A DNA stretch of 64,000 nt from Terfezia claveryi (lineage: Eukaryota; Ascomycota; Pezizomycetes; Pezizales; Pezizaceae): the NCBI GenBank assembly GCA_015179025.1, contig WHUX01000180.1, positions 1 through 64,000 of the forward strand, written 5' to 3'. The notes beneath the pieces are model-generated. The model was not told the DNA's origin. It saw only the letters and a program-made list of their open reading frames with translations, and searched no databases. Of this stretch, positions 53,488-64,000 are shown piece by piece. A program made the position numbers and the translations under genes. Numbering within the stretch: the stretch's first letter is position 1; every line of letters begins with the position of its first letter.

Positions 53488-54666
53488 ATGTCAAGAGCAG
53501 CTCTTCCACCACCCACCGTCAGGTTCCAGACCTGGAGAAGCTCCCCTATACCCTTAGGCCCGTATGAATTGAATGCCTATCGTCGAGAAATCATCGACAT
53601 CTTCAAGGCCATGGATGCCATCGGGGCTGAACTCGGCAACAGCCTGGCGGTGGCTGAACGAAAGCTGAGATCCGCCGACGAAGAGATCATGGTCCTCCAG
53701 ACAGATCTCGACCATGTGAACCTTGCCCTAGCCACCGAACAGACCACGGTACAAAACCTCGGCCGCACCCTAGCGAATCTAGCTATCCCTACACCAACCA
53801 CCACCGCCAAAACGGAAAGTATCCCCACCCTCCCTAAGTTCAATGGGGATAGGGCTCGTCTACGAGCCTGGAAAAATGCAGTGAACTTGAAGTTGAGCGG
53901 GGATGCGGCTACGTTTCCATCAGAACAACACTGCCTGGCCTATGTGTTTACCCTACTGGAGGGTAAGGCTACGGATCAAATCCAGCCATATGTGCTCGAG
54001 ACAGGGATCAAGCTCGACAACGTCTCAGCCTTGTTTGTCATCTTGGATCGGGCGTTCGGAGATCCTGATGTAGTGGGGACAGCCAGTCAAGTGCTCCGGG
54101 CACTGAGACAGCGCAACTCAGAGCTGTCTACTTACATCGCAGAGTTCTCGAGGCTGGCCGTAGAGGTAAGGTGGAACGACTAGGCTAAGTTCGAGCAATT
54201 CCAGAAAGGGCTTAGCGATGAGCTCCAACAAGCCATGGTTACCCTCCCTGTGGTTGATACCCTCAAAGAGTTGATCGACCAGGCCTCCCGAATGGAACAG
54301 CGGATGTTCCGGCTCCGCAACCACCCCCCGTTCAGGCCAGCACCCCGTCTCCCACCACCCCAGCAACACCATTCTACCAAAGCAACTCAGGCCCCTGCCT
54401 CCACCAATGAACTAGCACACCCATCGTTGGTAGCAGGAGGGCCCACCCCCATGGATTTATCATCAGGCAGACCCCGTCTGACCCAAGAAGAGAGGGAACG
54501 CCGCCAGAATAATGGGCTATGCATAGCCTGTGGGAAGGCCGACCACTTCATTGCGGCTCGCTCCCTTCGAAAGAATCGCTCCCTTACCATCCACACTATT
54601 TCCGATACCCCAGTGCCCAGGATTGAGGAGCTTGACGAGTCGAGAAAAGCCCTGTCCCTTGCCTAG
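53488..54666 (+). pseudogene. gypsy-A gag
   Basis: Starts at ATG 53488 ('SRAALPPPTVRFQTW'). Coiled coil about residues 25-85, then the capsid region 'TLPKFNGDRARLRAWKNAV', 'LEGKATDQIQPYV', 'AFGDPDVVGTASQVLRAL', a Ty3-type gag. One stop, TAG at 54181-54183. A zinc knuckle 'CIACGKADHFIAARS' (about 54520-54560) has lost its last Cys. Frame ends TAG 54664-54666. Role when intact: capsid and RNA packaging. Confidence 0.85.
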
Positions 54667-54679
54667 TTACTGACAATAG

Positions 54680-57600
54680 TAAGGGACCTGCCTCAGGCCA
54701 TTTGTCTTTGTCTGCATTTTCTGTGTATTCCACTTTTTCTATTGCTGATGAATCTCGCTTGTTCAGCGAGCATTTTGTTGTATCTATCTCTCTCCATATC
54801 AATAATAGAACTATCACTACGTCAGCTCTTATAGATTGCGGAGCCTCAGGAATTGCATTCGTTGACCAGGCCTTAGTCAGTAAATTCGCTATACACAAGT
54901 CTAAGCTCAAAACCCCTAGCGTTCTAGATATTATCGATGGTCGACCCATCTCCTCCGGGAATATCACCGATATTGCATACGTGCCTGCCCTTGTCGGGGA
55001 TCACTCCGAGGCAAACCTCCCAATGTTCGTGATAAAGCTCAAATACCCGATTGTACTCGGAATCCCGTGGCTGAGAATGTATGATGTATCGGTCAGCTTT
55101 GGCTCTTATACCCTGCAGTTCAACAGCCAGTATTGCAAAAAGAACTGCGGGAATCCGAGGGCTACCGTTACTGGGCTGTGTACCTTGCCCACCCCGATAA
55201 TTCACCCGACCCAGGTGGTGAACCTGCCTGCGCGCCTCGATGCCAATTCCCTTGTGCCCCCGGTTTCCCCTGTGCCCCCGGTTTCCCCTGTGACCCCGGT
55301 TTCCCCGGTGCCCCTGCCTCTCCTATGCCCCCTGCCCCTCCTGTACCCCCTGGCTCTCCTGGATCTCCTGGTCCCCCAAAGTCCCTCAACGTTAGCTTTA
55401 TTAGGGCAGGGGCTTTCGCTTACCTCACCAGGAGGCACAAGCTGAAGGCTTATGCTCTGTCTATATATGAGGTAAATTTGGAGATTAATAAGACCCAGTC
55501 GAAGGAGGAGTAGAAGTCCATGGTCCCAAACAAATACCACGAATTCATCGACCTGTTCTCGGAAAAGGCCGCAGAAAAGCTCGCACCCCACCGGCTATAT
55601 GACCATACGATTCCGCTGTAGAGGGTAAGACCCCTCCTTATGGCCCCTCTATGGAATGTCGCAGTTGGAGCTAGAAGCTTTGAAGAAATACTTGGAGGAA
55701 AACCTCAACAAGAGCTTCATTCGCCACAGCTCCTCACCAGTGGGTGCTCCAGTACTTTTGTGAAGAAATCGGATGGCTCTCTCCGGTTGTGTATCGATTA
55801 CCAGGGCCTAAACGAGATAACGGTCAAAAACAAGTACCCCCTACCCCTAATTTAGGAGACATTAGCCAGGCTCTCCAAGGCCAAATGGTTCACCAAACTG
55901 GATTTGAGAGGGGCATACAACCTGGTAAGGATTGCGGAGGGAGAGGAGTGGAAAACTGCCTTCCGAACTCGTTATGGCCACTTTGAGTACAATGTCATGC
56001 CCTTCGGCTTAACTAATGCCCCGACCTCTTTCCAACACTTTATCAATGACACCCTACAAGACTTCTTGGATATGTTCTGCACGGCTTACCTTGACGATAT
56101 CTTGATTTATTCAGATACCCTCGTAAAACTCAAGATTCATGTCCAGCAGGTGTTGGAAAAGCTGGAGCAAGCCGGATTGTTCCTTAAGCCCAAGAAATGC
56201 GAGTTTCATGTGCAGGAGGTCAAGTATCTGGGGCTAATCATCACCACAGAGGGTATCAGGATAGACCCTGCCAAGGTTTCCACTGTCCAGGACTGGGAAA
56301 CTCCAGTGAATCTCAAGGGCGTCCAGGCATTCCTGGGGTTCGCCAACTTTTACCAGCGTTTTATTCTGGGATATCCGAAGATCATAGCCCCCCTTACTGC
56401 CTTGACCAAAAAAGACCGGCGCTTCGACTGGAATCTAGAAGCCTAATCTGCCTTCCAGAACCTCAAGGAAGCCTTCTGCTCTGCACCAATCCTGGCCCAC
56501 TTTGACCCAGACAGCAAATGTATCGTGAAAACTGACGCCTCTGACTATATCTCCATGGGGATCTTGTCTCAGTATGTCAACATCATCCTCCACCCAGTGG
56601 CCTACTTCTCGAAAAAGCACTCCCCGGCCGTGTGCAACTACGAGATCTACGACAAGGAGTTGATGGCTATCGTGCGAGCATTTGAGGAGTGGAGGCCACA
56701 TCTGGAGTCAGCCAAGGGATTATCGAGGTGTTGTCTAATCATAAGAACCTTGTGTATTTCACTACCACTAAACTGCTTAACCGACGGCAGGCCAGGTGGT
56801 CGGAGTTCTTATCTCGGTTCAACTTCAAGATCAAATACCGGCCAGGCAAGGCTGGTGAGAAACCGGACGCCTTGACTAGGAGATCAGGTGAACTCTCTAA
56901 AGGGGGGGATGAAAGGCTAAAATACCAAAATCAGGTGGTATTGAAGCCTAAAAACCTTGATCTGGCAGCCAACATTCTAGCTGAGGCTGATGCGGAAGCT
57001 GAGGCTAATGCAGAAGTTGATGCCGAGGCTGCCGGGGAAGCCGACCTCCGACAACTAGTGAGACAGGCTTACGAAGGAGACCTCCTGGTCAGAGAGATCA
57101 TCGCCGTAGTGGATTCTGGCCAGCGCAGCCACCCCAAGATTTCCCTGGCCGAGTATACAGTACATGAGGGCCTCCTCTATCACCTGGAATGGCTCTATAT
57201 ACCAGAAGGTAGAGGGTTACACCTGAGGCTGATTAAGGAACACCATAATACCCTGGTGGTAGGTCAGCCTGGAGTGGCAAAGACGTTAGAGCTCCTGGCC
57301 AGGGAATACACCTAGATTGACCAGTGGAAGGACGTAGAGCAGTACATACGGAACTGCCATGTTTGCAAGCATGCTAACCCCATCCACCATGCCCCATATG
57401 GCACCTTGAAGCCCCTGGACATCCCAGATCGGCCGTGGCTGCACTTGACTATGGACTTTGTAACAGGGTTGCCAGAAGATTCGGGGTTCAATGCTATCTT
57501 GATGGTGGTAGATTGGTTGACGAAGATGAGGTATGTTATACCTTGCCGGGATACCTGCTCTGCCCCAGAGTTAGCCAATCTCTACCTCAATAATGTATTC

Positions 57601-58169
57601 CAATACCATGGCCTTCCTGAGTCGATCGTATCCGACCGTGGCCCTCAGTTTACCTCAGAATTCTGGCAAGCCTTCTGCGAACTTCTGGGATTAAAGTACG
57701 CCTGTCAATGGCATATCACCCCCAGACAGACGGCCAATCGGAGAGGATGAATGCCATTATGGAGCAATATCTGGGGGCCTTTGTCAATTACTAGCAGGAT
57801 AACTGGGTTTCGTTACTAGCCACCTGCGAATTCACCGCGAACAACCAGTTCTCGGAATCCTCCAAAACCTGTCCTTTCCTGGCTAATTACGGTTGGCACT
57901 CCCGGTTCGTGGATGCTCTGGTGCTTCTGCAAAAAGCCCACCCACTAGCTAAGGAGTTCACGGTTGGAATCGCTGAACTCCACTATACCCTGAAAGCCGA
58001 GCTGGGATATGCGCAAGCCCGGCAAGCTGAGTATGCCAATGGATCACGGTTGCCAGCCCCCAGATATCAGCCAGAAGACAAGGTGTGGCTTTCCAGCCGG
58101 CACTTCCGAACAGAACGCCCCTCCTGCAAGCTGGATCATAAATTCCTGGGACCCTTTGAGGTATTGGCA
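54680..58169 (+). pseudogene. gypsy-A pol (protease, RT, RNase H, integrase), truncated by gypsy-B
   Basis: Protease 'ALIDCGASGIAFVDQAL' (about 54815); a proline-rich repeat (55235-55380) where the frame shifts; RT with '[12 protein letters not shown]', '[11 protein letters not shown]' and '[10 protein letters not shown]' (about 56090); RNase H '[15 protein letters not shown]'; integrase zinc finger 'HHNTL..RNCHVCKHA' and core 'HLTMDFVTGLP', '[10 protein letters not shown]', '[11 protein letters not shown]'. Stops at 55855 (CAG to TAG), 56445 (CAA/CAG to TAA) and 57315 (TGG to TAG) are confirmed by comparison with gypsy-B. Frameshifts near 55400, 55640, 56720 and 57720. It ends in 'LDHKFLGPFEVLA' at the gypsy-B LTR, so any chromodomain and 3' LTR lie beyond. 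Confidence 0.92.
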
Positions 58170-58661
58170 TGTCACAGCGTTAATTTACTTGCGAGCTATT
58201 TGACACCCGAACAGGCTTGTTCGAGTGTCAGCACAGTATTTGAATTTACTTGCGAGCTATTTGACACCCGAACAGGCTTGTTCGAGTGTCAGCACGGTAT
58301 TTGAATTTACTTGTGAGGTATTTGACACCCGAACAGGCTTGTTCGAGTATCAGCAGGCTTGTTCGAGTGTCTTAATACTAGAAGGGATTAGAGAGGTGGA
58401 TCGTGGAGTATCACCTGCGATCGTAGGTGACGTCAAGTTAGTCGGGCGCCACTCCTTTGACCATGGCAATCATGTATATAGGAAGCCTTAGTTGTCGTTT
58501 CTTGTTCTTGTTCCTTATGCAACGTCTTGTATTATAACCTTAGTAATACAGACTCTGCCTTTAGTCCTGATACTCCAATCTACGGTTATAGTTTCATCTT
58601 CGTGCGCTCCTTGGAGTCACGTCTTTAGTTATAGCCACAGCCATCGACTTACGCCATTACA
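58170..58661 (+). mobile_element. gypsy-B 5' LTR
   Basis: 492 bp, TGTCAC to CATTACA. Has three tandem copies of a 62-bp unit (58186-58370 region), each holding an imperfect 28-bp palindrome (first at 58202-58229, centre GAACAGGCTTGTTC), against two in the 3' LTR. TATATA at 58475-58480. Inserted in gypsy-A integrase. Confidence 0.93.
58412..58435 (+). promoter_or_regulatory. Palindrome and CRE motif in the 5' LTR
   Basis: CACCTGCGATCGTAGGTG (one mismatch from a perfect palindrome) overlaps TGACGTCA at 58428-58435, the consensus bZIP/CREB binding site, about 40 bp upstream of TATATA. Confidence 0.6.
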
Positions 58662-58710
58662 CTACGTTGCGTCGATACACTCTACTGAGCGCAACCCCTA
58701 GCTACGAACA

Positions 58711-59916
58711 ATGACTCAGCCCATTGTTGAATTGCCGGCCGCTATTGTTGACCTAGTTCCTCGTTTGCGAACTGCGTTGAACTCAGCAAACCAGGACTAC
58801 ACCGGAATACTCAATGAAACCATTACCCTACTAGATCAGCTACTAGGGCTACCAGACCGACGACAAGATGTCGTAAGATTACGAACCCAAGTAACGAACT
58901 TAACGAATCAACTCACGGCGCGGCAACAAGAAGACACAACCTTATGCACAGTGACTCAAGAGTTATGAGATGAAGTAACTACTCAAGAGACAGTAATTAA
59001 TGAGCTTCGAACGCAGTTGGAAGATATGAGGGCTATCAATGCGACTTTGGCTCAGTTGCAACCAGGAGAAGGAGGGGGTCGTTCGGTGAAGATACCCAAC
59101 CCAGAAAAATTCTCTGGAAAAGACCGAAATAAGCTGCGCCCTTTCCTTACCTAACTACGACTAAAGGCTGCTACTTATAGTGACGAACAAGCAAAACTTC
59201 GACTAGCAGTAAATTCCTTAGCTGAAGATGCCCTAGATCAGGTTACCCCTTACGTTGAAAACAATACGGTGAACTTAACCAACCTAGCAGCACTTATTAC
59301 CATTCTTGAAAATGCATTCGGCGATCCAAATCGAGTAGCCAACGCAGAGTACAAACTACAAACGATGATTCAGGGGGCCAGGGAGTTCGCTGCCTATTTT
59401 GCCGAATTTCAACGATATGCAGCTGAAACGAGTTGGGGTAATACGGCTAAGTTGGCAGCTCTAAAGCGCGGACTTTCCTACCAACTACAACAAGATTTCC
59501 TCGCCATACATCCTGAGCCCACGGAGTTTAACGAGTATGTGGAGGTCTGCCAAAGGCTAGATACTCGTCGCCGCGCGCTACAAACCCAAATACGTAATCG
59601 TGTTTGACCAACGCCCCGAATGATATCACGCCCTACCGCTCCCGCTCCAGTTAACCCCCAAATAGTCCAAACTCCCTCTACCTCTACAGCCACGGGTACT
59701 CACCCTGGGCCCATGGATTTGTCTGCAGGAAGGAAGAAGATATCTCCGGAGGAAAAAGCAAAGAGAATGGCTGAAGGGAGGTGCTATTATTGTGGAGGAA
59801 TAGGACATGGGGTTAGAACTTGCCCACACCTACAAAAACGTACCCTACAAGTTGCCGAAACAGTTATGGAAAATACGAATAAGGGACTAGAAGTTGGGGA
59901 ACAGGCAAAAGAGTAG
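58711..59916 (+). pseudogene. gypsy-B gag
   Basis: ATG 58711 ('TQPIVELPAAIVDLVPR'). One frame of about 400 codons with three stops only: TGA 58966-58968, TAA 59152-59154 and TGA 59605-59607, all explainable as CGA or CAA changed by C to T. Coiled coil (residues about 45-120), capsid region 'KIPNPEKFSGKDRNKLRPF', 'ENAFGDPNRVANAEYKL', 'QRYAAETSWGN', then a complete CX2CX4HX4C zinc knuckle, 'CYYCGGIGHGVRTC' at 59782-59823. Ends TAG at 59914-59916. The pol frame starts in another register, so expression would need a frameshift or separate initiation. Confidence 0.92.
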
Positions 59917-59919
59917 CCT

Positions 59920-62900
59920 CACCTCAGAGAGATGGCACTGAGTTGAGGCAGGATAAATTTCTGGACTCTTTAAGCATTTCCAGTTCATCTTTGCAGTCTT
60001 CAGAGGAAGAGTTTTTAGATGGGAATCACCTTATAGTTAGTTGTAAATTAAACGATAATGGTTCCAGAATCCTTACTCATGCCCTGATAGACTGCGGAGC
60101 AATAGGTTATGCATTTATAGACCAGGAATTTGCAAGCCATCACCAACTCCCCCTTTATAAACTCAATAATCCCTGAACACTAGAAGTCATTAATGGGCGA
60201 CCAATTGAGTTAGGGACAATCACACACATTAGCAAGCTAAAGCTAATAATTGATAAGCACCAAGAGGAACTTCCACTGTTTATTACCAAACTAGGCCACT
60301 ACCCCATAGTATTAGGACTTCCATGGCTACGACGTCATGATGTGAATATCCGTTTCGCTAAGAACACTGTTACTTTCTACTCCGATTTTTGCCTCTACCA
60401 TTGTTGTGAAAAACCCTCAACCATAAAGGGTATCTCAATTCCAGTTCTGGAAAACCCTCGAATTGCCCTTATTGCAGAATCAACCTTTAGTCGCCTAGTT
60501 AAAAAAGCAAAGCAGGTGGAAACAGCCTTCCGGACAACTATCTACGAACTTAACATGGCTTTAAAAGATTCTGAACAACAACCTAAGATGGAGGAGGATA
60601 AGATCAAGGAACTAGTGCCTTCTAAATACCACGAATTCCTTCCATTATTTAAGAAGGCTATTGCGGAAATCCTCCCCCCCCACCGACCTTACGACCATAA
60701 AATTCCTCTTAAACAAGGATTTACTCCCCCTTTTGGACCTCTATACTCCCTATCAAAACCAGAGTTAGAGGCTCTTAAAGTATGGCTGGAAGAAAACCTG
60801 TCCAAAGGATTTATTCGTGCCTCCTCATCTCCCGCAGGTGCACCTATCTTATTTGTTAAGAAGAAGGATGGGTTCTTGCGTCTTTGTGTGGATTATCGTG
60901 GTCTTAATGATGGTACCATCAAGAACCGATACCCACTACCCCTTATACAAGAGACTTTGACTAGAGTTTCTAAGACACGATACTATACGGCTCTTGACAT
61001 TAGAAGCGCCTACAACCTCATCCGGATGGCGGAAGGAGAGGAATAGAAAACAGCGTTCCGAACTCGTTATGGCTTATACGAGACCTTAGTTATGCCTTTC
61101 GGCCTCACAAATGCTCCTGCCAGCTTCCAACATTTTATTAATGATGTTCTCCATCCCTTCCTTGACAATTTCTGTATGGCTTATCTTGATGACATTTTAA
61201 TATATAGCGATACCCTCGAAGAATACCGAACACATGTTACCAAGGTATTGCAAGCTCTCAAAAAAGCCGGCCTCTACCTAAAACCCGAGAAGTGTGAATT
61301 TCATAAGACCATGGTCCACTACCTAGGCATGATTATCTCAGCAGAAGGGATACAAATAGATCCAGCTAAAGTTAAGGCCATAATGGACTAGGAATCCCCA
61401 ATTAACCTTCATGATGCTCGTGCTTTTCTAGGATTCGCCAATTTTTATCACCAGTTTATCAAAGACTTCTCCAAGATTGTGGCTCCTATCGTGAAACTAA
61501 CAAAAAAAAATACAACCTGGCATTGGACTGACGAATGCCAGAAGGTGTTCCAAAACCTTAAAACAGCTTTTACTTCCGCTCCCGTTCTCCAGCATTTTGA
61601 TCCCGACTGTGAAATTATAGTAGAAACAGATGCATCAGACTACATTTCTGCTGGAATTCTTTCGCAATATGACGATAATAGCATACTTCACCCTGTTGCT
61701 TACTTCTCTAAGAAGCACTCACCAACTGGATGCAACTATGAGATTTATGATAAGGAATTAATGGCTATTATCCGATGCTTCGAAGAATGGCGAGCTGAAT
61801 TGGAATCCACCCCCCATCCAATCAAAGTACTCTCAGATCACAAAAATCTAGAATACTTTATGTCAACAAAGCTCCTCAACCGCCGTCAAGCTCGATAGTC
61901 AGAATTTCTCTCCCGCTTCAACTTCAAAATAGTTTACCGTCCAGGTAAAGTAGGGGGAAAACCAGATGCATTAACAAGAAGGTCAGGAGACCTTCCAAAG
62001 GAAGGAGATGAACGTATAAGGTTTCAAAATCAAGTCGTTCTCAAACCTCACAATTTAATAATCAATGCGACAGTAGAAGAGCTGGAACTAGAGGACTTGT
62101 TTAATAGGGGTTTTGAAGTTGATCCACTGCCAAGAAAGACATTAGCTAAGCTGCAACAAGGAGAGAAGCGATCTAAGGACATCTCGCTAGCCGAATGTGA
62201 AGAGGATAATGGAAAGCTAAAATATCGTAGGCGGATATATGTACCAAATTATATGCCTCTAAAGTTACGTCTAATTCAGGACCATTACGATATCCCAGCA
62301 GCAGGGCATCCAGGGCGATCCAAGACGCTTGAGCTTATCTCGCGACAATATTATTGGCCAAAAATGCATAAGGATGTTGATCAGTATGTACGCAATTGTC
62401 ACCCCTGTCAACGTGCTCGAACGACACGACATGCCCCATACGGCATTCTTCGACCACTCGCAATTCCCCAAGGTGCTTGGCAAGATATCTCCATGGATTT
62501 CATTATTGGGCTACCCTAGTCAAATGGATATAACGCAATTTTGGTAGTAGTATATCGACTAACTAAAATACGGCACTTTATTCCCTGTCATGATACCACT
62601 ACTACAGAGCAATTAGCAGATCTATATGCTCGGCATATCTTCCGCCTCTATGGTCTTCCTAGAACAATTGTATCAGACCATGGGTCTCAATTCATCTCTC
62701 ACTTTTGGAGAGCTCTCTGTCAAGTGTTTAAGATTCAACCTCTCCTGTCCATACCATTTCACCCTCAAACTGACGGCCAGACCGAACGAGTCAATGCCAC
62801 TCTAGAACAATATTTACGGGTGTATGTTAATTATTTGCAGGATGACTGGGAGAACTGGTTGCATCTCGCCGAGTTTGCAGCTAATAATCAAGCTTCTGAA

Positions 62901-63560
62901 ACAACTGGGTCATCTCCCTTCTTTGCGAATTATGGTTATGACCCACTATGGCAATTTGATTTCGAGGAAAAGCCCATACGACCTGATGAGCGGAGTGCTA
63001 TAGAGGTGGCCAGGAAGATCAAGGAAATAACGGAACACTTACAAAACGAGATGGCTAGGGCGCAGGCACGGCAACAGGAGCAAGTAGACAAAGGACAAGA
63101 TAATGCTCCAGTATTCAAGGAGGGAGATCTGGTTTGGTTTAATAGCCAGCACATTACAACACAACGGCCAAGTAGAAAGCTCGACCATAAACGGATTGGC
63201 CCCTACAAGATCACAAAGGTCATATCCCCCTATGGATACGAACTCGACTTCCCCGCTAGTGTGCATTATCATCGAGTCCAGCATGTTTCACTTCTCGACC
63301 CGGCAAACAATAATCCCCTACCTGGGCAATACAATCCCCCACCTCCACCAGTGATAGTTGATAATGAGGAAGAGTGGCATGTGGAAGAAATCTTGGATTC
63401 TCATCTTCGGAGGAAGAAATTAGAGTACTTAGTGAAATGGGTAGGGTTTGAAAGACCACACTGGGAACCGGCAACAAACATCAACAAACTTAAGGCTATT
63501 GATGACTTCTACAGGCGAAATCCGAGCAAACCAGGACCATTGCCGGAAGACGAAGACTAA
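59920..63560 (+). pseudogene. gypsy-B pol with C-terminal chromodomain (chromovirus)
   Basis: A single frame without indels and with five stops: TGA 60174-60176, TAG 61044-61046, 61389-61391, 61896-61898 and 62517-62519. Three of the TAGs stand where gypsy-A has TGG. Order: protease 'ALIDCGAIGYAFID' (DCG, 60090); RT 'LRLCVDYRGLND', 'YTALDIRSAYN', 'YLDD' at 61182-61193; RNase H '[15 protein letters not shown]'; integrase zinc finger 'HPGRSKTLEL..RNCHPCQRA', core 'ISMDFIIGLP', 'TIVSDHGSQF', 'VNATLEQYL'; GPY/F-type 'RIGPYKITKV'; chromodomain 'EEWHVEEILDSHL', 'LEYLVKWVGFERPHWEPA' (63370-63490). The chromodomain would direct integration to heterochromatin. Apart from the stops the element is complete. 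Confidence 0.96.
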
Positions 63561-63580
63561 GCCTCAAGGGACTTCGGCCG

Positions 63581-63595
63581 TAAGGAGGGGATATT
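63581..63595 (+). other. gypsy-B polypurine tract
   Basis: GTAAGGAGGGGATAT immediately precedes the 3' LTR; it is the expected plus-strand primer site. The related gypsy-C remnant has the equivalent sequence at 36255-36270 on the minus strand. Confidence 0.75.
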
Positions 63596-64000
63596 GTCAC
63601 GGCGTTAATTTACTTGCGAGCTATTTGACACCCGAACAGGCTTGTTCTAGTGTCAGCACGGTATTTGAATTTACTTGCGAGGTATTTGACACCTGAACAG
63701 GCTTGTTCGAGTGTTAGCAGGCTTGTTCGAGTGTCTTAATACTAGAAGAGATTAGAGAGGTGGATCGCGGAGTATCACCTGCGATCGCAGGTGACGTCAA
63801 GTTAGTCGGGTGCCACTCCTTTGGCCACGGCAATCGTGTATATAAGAAGCCTTAGTTGTCGTTTCTTGTTCTTGTTCCTTATGCAATGTCTTGTATTATA
63901 ACCTTGGTAATACAGACTCTGCCTTTAGTCCTGATACTCCAATCTACGGTTATAGTTTCGTCTTCGTGCGCTCCTTAAAGTCACGTCTTTAGTTATAGCC
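63596..64000 (+). mobile_element. gypsy-B 3' LTR (cut by window end)
   Basis: Matches the 5' LTR from TGTCACGGCGTTAAT on; 405 bp are visible. It has two copies of the 62-bp unit and differs from the 5' LTR mainly by transitions. Confidence 0.95.
63776..63799 (+). promoter_or_regulatory. Perfect 18-bp palindrome overlapping a CRE, 3' LTR
   Basis: CACCTGCGATCGCAGGTG (63776-63793) is perfectly self-complementary, contains CACCTG/CAGGTG E-boxes, and overlaps TGACGTCA (63792-63799). TATATAA follows at 63839-63845. Confidence 0.65.

Noticed and set aside
55168..55389. Collagen-like Gly-X-Y frame on the minus strand
   Set aside because: It is the complement of the proline-rich tandem repeat in gypsy-A pol; the pattern follows from the DNA repeat and stops immediately outside it.
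1..64000. rRNA or tRNA genes, telomere repeats, bacterial operons
   Set aside because: I looked for tRNA-like cloverleaf boxes, rRNA core sequences, TTAGGG arrays and ribosome-binding-site-led gene strings and saw none that I could support.

Overview
This window looks like a transposon nest from a filamentous fungus, most likely an ascomycete. Evidence: a Ty3/gypsy element whose polyprotein ends in a chromodomain, Tad-like LINEs with an RNase H domain, pogo/Fot-type DNA transposons, a 64-nt intron with GTAAGT donor and CTGAC near its acceptor, and many stop codons of the C-to-T class (CAA/CAG to TAA/TAG, TGG to TAG, CGA to TGA) that resemble repeat-induced point mutation (RIP). I see no rRNA, tRNA, CRISPR array or bacterial-type operon. 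The species cannot be named from the sequence.

Layout. 0-3.1 kb: a LINE tail, then a decayed pogo element (pogo-1) with 59-bp inverted ends and TA duplications. 3.1-6.1 kb: a purine tract and a broken minus-strand gene resembling a kinesin motor with an N-terminal coiled coil. 6.1-15.2 kb: minisatellites, minus-strand LINE-2 fragments, a fold-back inverted-repeat element (FB-2), and a 5'-truncated plus-strand LINE-1 inserted into a LINE-2. 15.2-18.2 kb: a fragment of an integrase element with a cysteine-rich CXC tail, and another LINE-2 tail. 18.5-20.0 kb: the best candidate host gene, spliced and free of internal stops, of unknown function. 20-24.7 kb: mostly non-coding, with one small inverted-repeat element. 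24.7-28.8 kb: a GC-rich region of unknown proline-rich and coiled-coil coding segments, split by a solo LTR and a MITE; removing both insertions restores the reading frame across the joins. 29-33 kb: more CXC and LINE-2 debris with LTR-like pieces. 33.6-35.2 kb: a long coiled-coil reading frame with one internal TAG.

35.2-64 kb is a multi-level nest. A gypsy 3' remnant (minus strand), whose LTR holds a TA-flanked MITE, is cut by a Copia element. The Copia contains a full-length 7.1-kb LINE-1 with a 14-bp target duplication. The Copia ends at a large palindromic fold-back element (FB-1). One FB-1 arm carries a near-intact pogo element (pogo-2), and the other arm preserves the empty TA target. 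The outer end of FB-1 is cut by gypsy-A, which is itself cut by gypsy-B, a nearly complete chromovirus with both LTRs visible (the 3' one runs off the window).

Functionally the window is a record of insertion followed by mutational silencing. The few non-transposon reading frames are unrecognised or broken. The most interesting structures are the fold-back palindrome FB-1, the twice-interrupted GC-rich gene, the kinesin-like gene and the CXC-tailed integrase family.
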